Shown piece after piece: positions 48,311 through 59,130 of a DNA stretch of 64,000 bases. The translations under genes and the position numbers were made by a program. The notes beneath the pieces were generated by a model. It saw nothing but the letters and a program-made list of their open reading frames with translations. It had not been told where the DNA came from and did no database searches. Each line of letters opens with the position of its first letter. The stretch's first letter is position 1. The DNA is taken from positions 464,271-528,270 of the forward strand of contig JACBWW010000017.1 in NCBI GenBank assembly GCA_020086605.1, written 5' to 3'. The stretch comes from Lanius collurio (lineage: Eukaryota; Chordata; Aves; Passeriformes; Laniidae).

Positions 48311-51300
48311 TGAAATGGCTCCTGGGGAGGTTGCAGTTTTCCTAGAAAGCTCTGTTTCTGCAGCACTCTCAGAGTTTTCAGCATAGAATAGAGGATGCAC
48401 ATTCCTGAATTCATGGTTTGAATCACTGTTGCCCATATAGAGCAGCCCAACTTTGTCATCATTTAAATCATCAATCGTAGTTGTGCAGTGAAACACTTAA
48501 TATAAAATACCCATGGGCAAGCAGTAGACTGCCTTCTCTTTAATTACATCAATCCTCAATCACCCCAAAGCAATGCCATCCTTGGAAGTACTAACTCTGA
48601 CGGGTAGTACTTCTGGGAATGCCATAAAAATGCCAACAAAGCAGCAATGGCAGAGAAAATAAGCTGCCTCATCTTTGGAGAATTATTGAACTGTACTAAC
48701 ATTCAAGGGTACAACGTCAGCACAATGCAGAAAGAGTTAGATGCATAACTCCCATTATTATTGTTGATGGGAGTCAGGTGTCAAGTTCCCTTTGCATCAC
48801 TCTGAAAACTTGGCCTTCTTTGTAAAGCTTTAGCAAACTTTTCCTTTGTCACTGCTCTTAATTGAGGAAAAGATTTGAAGCAATTTGTGCTAGGATTGAA
48901 TAAAGGCTGAAAGGTAAAAAGAAAATACTAAAAAGTAGCAGTGATGAACCTGAGACTTTAAAACTCTCTACAAGCTGTGATGAAAAGTTTAATAAATATT
49001 GAAGGCTCAGGCCTTAACAGGTGAAACTGGAGGGGCTGCTTTGTACTCAAAGGCACTGTAATACCAACAACACCTGGGACAGACCCAGGAAAGCCCCTAA
49101 CTCCTTCTGGCCACCTCAGCTCACAAGGGGCCAAATGAGAATTTAAATGCCTAGATACTTAAATAACTGGCTCAATGAGCAGACGTGACACCTCTCAGCA
49201 GCACCTTGTCTGAGAAAGCCCTGCCAGTCTCAGCCCTCTTATATCACCCTAAATTGTAACAGTAATTCCTTTAACTTTCTGCCCACAGACAGATTAGTTA
49301 ACACAAGACTGCATCATGCTACCAAGGATAAATCAGGGCAGGAATCAGGTTAAATATGCATTATTACTATTATGGGTGCACAAGAGGAAGAGGTCACAGC
49401 ACTTGGCTGCTTACAGTAGATGAACAGAGAAGAGATTTTAAAAAGCCTTTCACCACTAATTGCCAGCTGGAGCTTTGTGATGCAGGCTTTTCACTTCCTA
49501 ATTTTTAAGCAGCTATTCAGTTTAGGAAGGAGGGGGTTACAGCTCACAGAGGAGTGCTCACAGGCAGTGTCTGCACTCAGCTGGGGCTGTTTCACATCAG
49601 TCCCATGGTCAGTTTTGGAAAGCAGATGTGCAGCTCTATCTGCATCTGCATTTGTGGGCTTAACTGCAGATCAGCAAGTGAAACCCTAAAAGAACTAAAA
49701 GAGCTGTTTGTGTTGAGGTGAAGCACATTGCTGTGCCCATGTTTGGTGACCCACTTCACAGTGAAACTATCATTTTACAGAGTATAAAATAAATATTTAG
49801 CTTTCATCCATATTGCACCTACACAAATATCTTTACAGTTTCTCCATGTAGTAACTCATGGTGTTTGCAGTTCTTTGAGTGCCTTAAGTGGGAGCTCTGT
49901 GAGCATAAAAGAGTTTTGATCTCTCTTTCAGTAACACCATGTAGTTCGTTACCCAAACCTCTGTGTAGATCAAGGACTGAAAGCATCAAGAAAACATGTC
50001 AATAGAAGAGCCTTCTTGCAGGGGCTGCATTGCTCAGGGGGGACAGCCCCCTCTGCACCTTGTAATCCAGCCACAGGCAGTGGTAACACCCACCAGAACA
50101 CAGGCCAGGATTTCCTGGTCAGGTAGGGTAGAAATTATGTCTCCTAACTTTGGACATCTACAAGTCAGTCTTTTAGCCTAAATCGATAGTCCAGGTCCCA
50201 GGTAAAATCAATAGGCACCTGCTGGGAGGGCTTTATTTTACTTTTCTCACCAGGCATTTATTTTTAGATGCCCATGCCAGTGAGATGAGTCCTTCCTAGG
50301 GTTGTTCAGCCTTTCTTACAGCAGATGATGGCTGAACTTGGAGACAGGGTCTGGGAAACTGAAACTTGGCTTTAACAGCTCAGCCCCACCTTAGAACTTA
50401 GAACTGAGTGGACTGCTGGTTTCAGAAGGTGGCAAACCCTTTCAAAGTCAGGCAGTGCAGCACAGCACTTTGTGTCCTCCTTGTCCCTCTGCATGCACAG
50501 TCCTGAGCCTCAGTTTGTAATATTGCCTGCAGAGACAGCTGCTTTGCTCCCCAGCCCTCAGCTCCACTGCCTCCAGCCATTGTTTTAAATACCTTTACTA
50601 ACTGTGGTAGTCTTACTTTGGGTTAGAACACTCATGTTTTGCATAACTGTAATTTAGTTGACAGGTTTAAATTAGGGATAGGAACACCTCTCTTAACCCA
50701 AACCGAGAATTTTCATGTAGTTTTCTGTTCCAGCTTAACAAAGTCTCCTTAAGTGATGCAGATTTGTACACAGACACAGGCTGATGAGAAACTAACCCCT
50801 CCAACTTAGCAGTGGCCAAACTAGTTACCCATATGACTGTAGACTTTTGCTTTTGGATAATACTGTTTGATAATACTGTTTGGCATACAATCAAATATTC
50901 ATAGTTAATCACAGAGATTTATTGTGTGCTTAATAAATCCACTGGCTATTTTTCTGGTCTTTATTGCATCCCTACTCAGCATATGTTGAGAACTGGTGGG
51001 TTTCATGCTATTATTTTCTCTGGGCTTCTCCTGTTTTCTAAAGTGATGACATCCCAAAAAGTAAGAATAAAAAAAAGAGGAAACAAAAGACTGTCACAGT
51101 TTATAGAATGCAAAATAAAAATATTTCCAAAATGAATGCTCAAATAGCATAAGAAGCTTGCTAAGATGTGGATTTTAAACTGCTGTTCTCCAAGCCACAG
51201 CCAGATCACTTAGAAATACATAATACAGTACACTCCACAGGAAGACAGATTCACATAAACTGATAATAACTCAAGAGTTTTTATCTCTATGTGTCCTCAA

Positions 51301-54300
51301 GCAAGGCATCAGGAGAGAGAAACACTCTTGCAACAAAATTAAATAGTTTTAGATCTAATTTTACTAGGCTGAACTAGATTTCAAATTGATTTCCGAGGAG
51401 TCTAACAGAGAACAAAACACAGACACATTGCTTTTCTTATAAAAACTCCATCAACCACCTTGTGTTTTTACTTACTTTGCTCTTTACTGGAAGTAATAAG
51501 AAACTAATATTTCACAGTGTAACATGTTTCATTCCACAGAGGTCTTTCGTGGTGAAGGAGCTTGAAGTAGGCTGGTACAGAGCACAGAAGTACAGCCCCT
51601 GAGATTTGTCTGTGCAAGTGCCTATTTGTATTCATGTGATGAATCTGCAGCTAAACTTCACTAACTCCATTCCAGAAATGGAGGAGAGCTGCAGGACATG
51701 CCAGTGTAGGAAGAAACTATGTCCTAATGCATGATGTGATCAATTAAACATATCCCCATGTACCTCAGACCATACCAAATGAATCCATGCAAATCACAAG
51801 CATGGGGGTTTTGCTGGTTCTTTCTGCTTCCTAAGTGATAAGCCAGAAGTTACTTTGGCCTCAGAGGGAGTGAGTGCAGCCATGTGTGGAGGCACTGGTG
51901 GAAGGCAGGGCTGCAGAGGGGCCAGAGCACAGGGCATGGACCTGCCACTGCCTGTTAGGTGTTGGACTGGCACTGGTAAAACATTTCACACAGCTTCCCC
52001 AAAAACTTTCCAAGGGTAGCAGTTCTGGGTCAGCAGACAGCTGGGACAGGATGCACAGAGGATTAGTGCAGCTGCCAGGCCCCTGAGCTAACTGATGTTT
52101 CACATTTAATGTTCTCTGCAGTAACATAATACCATAAACTGTTACTGCTACTTAATATAATTGCATTTCAGAGCTCTTGTCTTAGACACAGATCCCATTT
52201 TGCTAAGCACTGAACAAGAATAGAGCAAAAAGATATTCTCTGTTCCAAGAACTATATAAAAAAAAATTATAAAGACAGCAAGTAGATCTATTTACAGAAG
52301 ACCCCTGTATTTGGCAGGCCATGTTCAACTTGCAGGCAAGGCAGATGCTTCTGTGCCTGGGTACTGCATTGTACTGAACAGCTATTTGCCTTGTTTCAGA
52401 GGAAGATTTCATGGCTCCAGGTTCACACCTCTGACTTCTAACTCAAGACACAACCTGCTTCAAGCAGCTGAAAACCTTCACCTGAAATCTGACTCCTGAA
52501 ATGTTCCCTGGTTTTGTCTTCCCTTTAGTTATCAGACTGAAAACAATGTGCTCTGATATTTTACATCTTCGTTTCAGGTCCTTGCTGAAGTAGAGAACAA
52601 AAACAGTAATGCTGAATACATTTATTTTCTTTTAAAAACTTAAATTCCTTAATATGAATAGTCTCTTTTGTCCCTGCTTTTAAGAAAAAGTTCCAGTCAA
52701 AATTCATATTCAACCAGAAGGTTTTTCTCTCTTCATATTTCTCTGCTGCCTCCAAAGAAAGCTTTCCTTAACAGGGTGGGATATCACTGCAAATGCCTTG
52801 GATTGGAAACCAGTTCTAAAAAGCAGACCTTTAGTAACTGTCCATTGGAAAGGCCATGCAGCACAGGGGTGCCAAGAAGCACAGCTGCAGACAGGAACAG
52901 TCCCACATATTTTAACCCTTTCATATTCTCTGGTTCAAAGCCTCTTTTTTTTCCCCTTTGGGCTGCTCAGAAGCAGGTATGCTGCTCCAGTTTCATCAGT
53001 GATGGCTCTGAAGGGTCCATGATGCCAGCAAAGCTCCACTGTAAGACCTCACAGTGACACAAGCCAAGGAGGAATGGGCATGTGTCAATAGCCCCTTGCA
53101 AATATATGCAGGCATGAACTTACCCCATGCAAGGCACCAAACTGGAGCTCCTGCAGCAGCCCAAAGTGTCACTGTGTCTACAGAAACATCAGCCCTCTGA
53201 AGAGTTTTAGGGCAGCCACACTTCCAAATTAAGCATGGATGGAGGGGATTACCCTCCCAGCCCCAGTGGAACCGAGGTGGTAATTCATTGGGACCCAGCA
53301 CAGCTTGATCAGTGTGGGTGTAAAAGCATCACACAGAGCCTGTGAAGCAAAAAGCACTTGTGCAATGCTGCAAAGCCCTGCACACTCAGAAACTTTTAGA
53401 TTCAACAGCTGGTTCTCAAACTCAGCTGTAAGGGCTGATCCTGACACCCTGTGAGTAAATCCCTATCTAGAAACTGGCTGCTTAAAGGAAATGATACAGC
53501 ATGGTGGCCATACAAGCCATCATTTAGAAGGCTGTGAGACTTCCCAGTGAGTGCTGTGGTTTAAAGACTCTGTTATGTTCTTCACAAATTTGCCATGTTT
53601 TTCTTTTGCTTAAAGAATCTCTTCATCCTATCAGTCACTGTCAGTCACTGTCAGCCCGAGCCTAAACTAAGATACCAGAAGGAAGATAAAGAATCATCTC
53701 TTGATGTGCAGGCTCTCTTTCTCTGTCTCCCCCTCTCCCTTTCAAAATAAATCAAGGCTAAACACAACTGTAAAAATGTAACTATTCAAGTAGCTGTAAA
53801 TACTGCTTTAGAGAAATAAAGTTTTTTCAAGAGGTTTTGCAGCTGAGTTTACACTATTGCATCATATTTGTCCCTTCCTGAGTTTATCATGTCCACACTG
53901 TGTTTTTAAAAGAATACTGTTGAAGAAACCTCTGACAAGTAAAGTAGCTTATGGTAATCGATTTGAATATGAGGATGAAACTAATTCAGTAAAACATTGT
54001 TAACTCTGATCTGGCAAACCACTGCTATCCATCTGTCTAATCCTTCTTCTGTTGGGAAGTTGCATTTTTGAAAAACAATTATTAATAATGCTCATTAGCT
54101 GCCAAGCAAAAGAGCACACCACAAACTTCTGCTCAGAGATAGCAAATATTAGCAAACACTACTTGCTTTTCCAAGTTTGAGCTAGAACCTGCTGCAGGAT
54201 CTCATGGTCAGGGCAAGTTTTTTCTACTGGAGTCTGTAGGGATGGGAAAGTATAAAGGATGGGCCCAAGGACAAGTGCAACCCCCTGCAGATTCCAGCTG

Positions 54301-54329
54301 TCTCCCTGCAGCCCTTCAGCACCTCCCCA
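48311..54329. other. Unique noncoding sequence, nothing recognised
   Basis: No gene or mobile-element body was recognised. A ten-base unit TCAGTCACTG is repeated twice at 53631-53650. GC-richer patches near 51860-52090 and 52980-53300 contain overlapping ORFs without domains. Confidence 0.5.
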
Positions 54330-54560
54330 CCAGACAAGCTATTCCCTGCTGTTAGGAAGGGGTTTTTAATGTCTAAAGTGAATTTTCCTTGGTGCAATTT
54401 AAGTCCATTACTTCTAGTTGTGTTAATGCACATGGAACACAGTTTGCTCCTTTCTTCCATGCAGCAGCTTTTTATGTGCTTGCAGGCTGCTGTTATGACC
54501 CCACTCAGTCTGCTCTTCTCAAAGCTAAACAATTTGTCCAACATGTATAAGGGCTGATTT
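54330..54560 (-). mobile_element. CR1 LINE 3' region fragment
   Basis: Plus-strand reading includes gttaggaaggggtttttaat, gtctaaagtgaattttccttggtgcaattt, aagtccattacttctagttg, then ttttatgtgcttgcaggctg and ctgttatgaccccactcagt, tctgctcttctcaaagctaaacaa. This follows the reverse complement of the avian CR1 region just upstream of the 3' tail. The tail itself is absent. Moderately diverged. Confidence 0.87.
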
Positions 54561-57500
54561 TTAAAAGTGTTGAGCTCCTGCTGTTCCTGTGGCTTTTATT
54601 CTGGTGATTGAGAGTGAAAGAACTTCCGTAGAGTTGATGATCAAGCAGTATTGTCTGGTGCCCTTCAAATACTGATAGGTATGAAGGGCACGAATGTGTT
54701 TATAGCTGTGTATGTGCATTCTTGTCTTCACAATAAAAGTGTATTTACAGCACCTGTGACCAACCTTCTGACTGCATCCCCAGGGCAAGAGCAACTTCAC
54801 AAAAAAAGCAGGTTTTAATGGAAACTTGCTTGCCTTATGTGCCAGGCTTTGCTGAATCATTTGTACTAAAGTATTTTCTGTATTTCAGTCAAAACGGATC
54901 TTGTTCCATGGGGTTTTTTTTATTTGTTTAATTTTTTCTATGCCTACTGCAAAAACACCATTGATGATTCTATGTTAACTATTTGCTGTTGCTGGAAAAT
55001 ATATCCTTGGAAGAGTGAACTGAAATCCTTTTCCATCCCAAAACAGAGGAGTGAGGTTTACTTCCTGTAATAGGCTTCTCTTTAGAAGAAATGATGATTT
55101 TTGTGCTTGGAGTACTGGTGCAGATTTCCACTTGGAAGACTGTTTTTATAGTGAATGCACTACAAAATATGATGCTATCATCCTGCAATAGTGTTCCAGG
55201 GTGGCTAGAGATAAATTCCACTATACCTGCTCTTTGTCTCTCAATTTCCATTGTAAATAAAGCTTTCTTTGTGTCCATGTAGGCCCTTATGAAATCTCAT
55301 CTTCATGGCATCAGAGGCTTTTGGTACAACTGTAATGCCAGCAATAAAACCTTCATGTATTGCTTCTCATAAACATAGGGTTCTATATTCTGCATTTCTG
55401 CAGAAAAGGGGTTTTGAAATGTCTTTTTTTTCTCTTAAACCCTCTCTCCTAGTCTTGAAAAATAACTTCCTCAGGCAAATACAGAGAACATTTACAATTA
55501 TGAAGTAAAAATAGCTGGTCTAATTTTGGGCTACCTGTCATTGCTTCTTTTTGGAAAAAAAAAAATTTAAAAAAAAAGTCATGGAAGGAAAAGAGAGTGA
55601 GAGAAGGAGGCTTTAGTGGTATTTCTCTGTATGATTTTTTCAAATCCAAACTTATCCTTTATTCTTATGCATAAGATTTCATCAAACTGCTGGAAACAGG
55701 GCTGAGTATGATGGGCATTAACCTACACAGGGACCATAAAGTGTGAATACACAACTCTCCTAATCTTGACAAGTAACACTGAATTTCACCATTGTTAATA
55801 AAGCTGAAGTAGTGCCTCATGGTTTGTACAGCAACAGGGGAAAATGTGCAAAAGATGGAAGTGCACAATAATACCAATAATTTTAAACCTAACCCAATTA
55901 TTTCCCTGTAAACACCTTTATTTAATTATTCTCTCATTTATCTTCTCCTCCTTCAATAATTCATCTGTGCAGTGTGTATACTACAGCTTTTCTCTTTTTA
56001 CAGAGCTCACTCAAAACCCTGCCCTCCTCCTCCTTCCAGACACACACTAAATCCATTGCTTAGCCAATGGATTGAAATGTTGAATTATAATCTTTGTCAT
56101 TGGTATTGATAGAAATATATCCTGTTATTAGGATCTGCCTGAGTTTGGTTGACACAATCCCATCCACTGCTGCTCTGAGCATCCAGCAAATTGTATATAT
56201 CCTGTTTCTCTGTGAAGTCACCAGCCAGGGATTTAGGGACAGGGGGAAAACAGTACTAACAAAAGCTTAAGATGGTTAAAAGACAAACTAAAAATAAAAT
56301 TGATAAATTTTAAATCCACATTGTAAATTTCACCTATCAATTGCACAAAACTAAATCATAAAATATTCCTTTACCTAACAATAGTATAATATCAAACTAA
56401 AAGAGTTTGCATTTTGATTGGTGGCAGGAGTAAGCATTAGCCCTGCAGCATGAAAGCACTTCCATATTGCTTGGTTAATGGGTTAACTCTCTATGGGAAG
56501 TGAGAGTATTTTCTCAGTAAAGAAGGTTTAGGTTTGTGTGTGACATCAGTGTCTTGAGGGTTAATCCTGAAGGTCTGACAGCTGTCAGCAGTCAGGCACA
56601 GGGGGAGTACACACTCTTGAGGGCCTCAGTACCCAGACACAACAGTCACTGCTGGTGCTACAGCCAAGGGCTGCCCTGATTCCTGTGTCTATCATCTGAA
56701 GCATTTCCCTTACCAAATGCAGTCTTTGGATTAGGTCCCAAAAGCCCACGCTCTTTTCACTTCAATCAAAGAAACCAGTTGAGAAAGTGGGGAGTGAAAA
56801 CCACTCATGATCATGATCACAACCCAACAGTCTCACACGCAGTGAGATGTCACACATGAGATGACACATTTCTCAGTGAGCAATGCCTTAGCAAAAAAGT
56901 GTCAAAGAATTCACTTAGGAAAATCTTCTGGCTATAGTGTTCATAAATAGCTTCAATCTTTTGGTTCCTGACATCACTGCAATCCCTTAATGAAATTTCA
57001 ATTGAAGGAGCCTAATTTGTGCTCTAATTAAATATTAGTCTGGGCTGAAAGATTTCTGGATGGAAAAAGGTTTTCTTCAGGCAATCTTTTATTCTGCTTA
57101 TTGTATTTACTTAACAAAGAGCAGTCAGCTTTTGCAGTGAATTCCCATAATAGAGTTGAGATGTAATGTTACCCAGCTAAGGGCAAGTATATGCAGTCAC
57201 TTGTGATGGGTTCTGATAACAGTCTTTAACAAGAGCAAGGATTGCTTGTACATCTAGGACAACCAGGCCAAAAAGCTAGCAGATGTGCTGCTGAAAAGGT
57301 TTAGGAGCTCTTCACCTGGAATACCTGCTATACCAGTGGTTCTTTAGCAGACAGGTCATTTAAGGAAATTCAGAGAAATATTATCTCAATGATAAATTTC
57401 CCATGGAAGTATTTTTTCCTGTGTCACTTCAAAGAATACATTCTTGATCTGGTTTTGATGCTTCTGCCACAGGATGAGGCCAGCATTGTTCACAATGTGC

Positions 57501-58424
57501 AGGATGCAGAGCATTTCCACCTGAGGAAATAAGTGAGCCTCAGCCACCTATTTCCTCAGCCATAGCTGAGGCTTTCTAAGCAGAGAAGTACTTTAGGAAA
57601 GCAAGGAAGTTCTTCAAAGCTGTGGATCACCTTTGTAAGGTGTGTTTCTGTTTCTTCTGTCAGCAGACAGTCTGTTATTGTTGGTCCTCTGTAAAGTCCC
57701 CATAGCATGTCAGGAGGAATTCAGCTCAAACAAAATAAATGTCCAGCTAAATAAACACGTTATCAAAGGAAATAAAACAAATATATGTGTTTCTAGTGTT
57801 TGCGTTAACTTCAGCTTTTCCCTACAGATAAATCTTGAGCCAAATATTGACCCAGTATAAGTCAGTATCAGTTCTCATTTTGCTGAATCTGCCCTGGCCT
57901 CTAATGCAGACTCCAGTCATGGCACTGGAAGTAAATGTCTCTGCCATCCAGTATCTGCAGGATAAACAGAAACTGCAGTTACATGGAACTGCCCTTAATA
58001 TGAATGTTCTCAAGAGGGATGTCAGACAGTGTTCTTGTTGCATGGACAATACCTTCTTAGGCACACCATAAGGGTTTTCCAAAAATCATGTCAAAAACTG
58101 ACAGAATTACAAGACCTGGGAGTCTTTTGTGCCATTGACCACTGAGCTTTCTCTAAGAATTCTGGTTCAGTCACCATTAGGGAGAGGAAACAAGTGAAGT
58201 AGATGGTCTCATCCATTAGAGCAGTGCTCATGTCCCTTCTCCCAGGGCTGTCTGCCTATCCCATTCCCAGCTGGACCAGTTCAAGCATCCCCCACTCCAC
58301 AGCACTCAGGCACCATTGCTGGGAGGCACAGTCAAGAAACACTGCATGGGGGCAGAAACCAGAAGGAATGTGGCAGCTGTACTAAATGCATCAAGGTTCA
58401 GTTAACTTTGGTGGGACTGTAAAG
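54561..58424. other. Unique noncoding sequence with an interleaved inverted repeat
   Basis: No gene was recognised. Positions 55555-55580 are A-rich and 56270-56420 strongly AT-rich. Overlapping frames at 57822-58082 on both strands have no known match. The inverted repeats at 57521-57573 are listed separately. Confidence 0.5.
57521..57573. repeat. Two interleaved perfect inverted repeats (pseudoknot topology)
   Basis: Arm A is CTGAGGAAATA (57521-57531), with complement A' TATTTCCTCAG (57549-57559). Arm B is AGCCTCAGC (57536-57544), with complement B' GCTGAGGCT (57565-57573). The order A-B-A'-B' is that of an H-type pseudoknot. The arms share CTGAGG/CCTCAG cores, so alternative pairings also exist. 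Confidence 0.85.
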
Positions 58425-58705
58425 TCACAGAATCACAGAATGTGCTGAGCTGGAAGAGATCCACAAGGATCATCAAGTCCAGGACCATCCCCAAGTGTCA
58501 CACCATGTGCCCAAGAGCATTGTCCAAACACTTCTTGAACCCTGTCAGGCTGGAGCTGTGACCAGGTCCTTGGGGAGCCTGTTCCAGTGCCCAAACACCC
58601 TCTGGGTGAAGAATCTTTTTCTAATATCCAACCTAAACGTCCTGTGACACAATATGAAGCCGTTTCCTTGGGTTCTGTCACTGTTACCACAGAGAAGAGA
58701 TCTCT
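58425..58705 (-). mobile_element. CR1 LINE 3' end, about 280 bp
   Basis: On the plus strand it begins TCACAGAATCACAGAAT, the reverse complement of the ATTCTGTGATTCTGTGA tail. It continues ctgagctggaagagatccac, aaggatcatcaagtccagga, then acttcttgaaccctgtcagg and tggggagcctgttccagtgc, and ends near agaagagatctcttctga. This is the best-preserved CR1 in the window and includes two tail repeat units. It is 5'-truncated. It ends about 135 bp upstream of the candidate exon at 58840. Confidence 0.95.
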
Positions 58706-58839
58706 TCTGAGAATGTCATAAAACATATACAAAACAAAAAAGAAACTTATCAAGATGTTTTGACCTGAGAAAAAGTGTGAAGTAGATGTGAATGCATTGA
58801 CTGAGTACTGATTTTATCTTTTCTTCTGTTTTCTTCTAG

Positions 58840-58926
58840 AAAAACTAAGCATACTGTCAACTTTCATAGCGCCCTTCAAGTACCTGAGTCCTGGCCCAAC
58901 CACCATGGAGGATGAAGACAATTTGA
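58840..58926 (+). other. Candidate coding exon, 87 nt, phase 1-1, unassigned
   Basis: Upstream is a long uninterrupted pyrimidine tract ending ttttcttctgttttcttctag (AG at 58838-58839). Downstream TTGA is followed by gtaagc at 58927, a strong donor. The 87-nt segment is a multiple of three. In the frame that starts with two bases of a split codon and ends with one, all 28 codons are open: it begins [18 protein letters not shown] and ends TTMEDEDNL. Both boundaries are phase 1, as in a cassette exon that can be skipped without frameshift. An internal ATG at 58904-58906 has a strong Kozak context (accaccATGg), so it could alternatively be a 5' exon with translation starting MEDEDNL. I do not recognise the peptide, and no neighbouring exon is visible in the window. 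A 28-codon open frame alone is weak evidence; the splice-site pair is the main support. Confidence 0.4.
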
Positions 58927-59057
58927 GTAAGCAGTCTCTTTTATCTATAGATGAATAATAAAATTCAAAAATAAAATCTCTGCAGCAGAGGGGCAATTGT
59001 GGAAAGTAGGTGGTTTTGCAACTACTGGCAGACCATAAGCCCAGTCCTTATTTAAAA

Positions 59058-59130
59058 TCACAATAAAACAAGGGAGTTGGAAGGGATCATCAAGTCGAGT
59101 TCCTGGCCCTGCACAGAGCCATCAGATTGA
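59058..59130 (-). mobile_element. CR1 LINE 3' terminal fragment
   Basis: The plus strand shows gggagttggaagggatcatc, then caagtcgagttcctggccct and gcacagagccatcag. This is the reverse complement of the CR1 3' terminus, with an eroded tail (atcacaataaaacaa). It is a second CR1 about 350 bp from the one at 58425, in the same orientation but from a different subfamily-like sequence, so a separate insertion. Confidence 0.85.

Noticed and set aside
57822..58082. Overlapping plus- and minus-strand frames of about 80 codons considered as a retroviral or retrogene relic
   Set aside because: No conserved motif is visible on either strand, and overlap on both strands is typical of chance.
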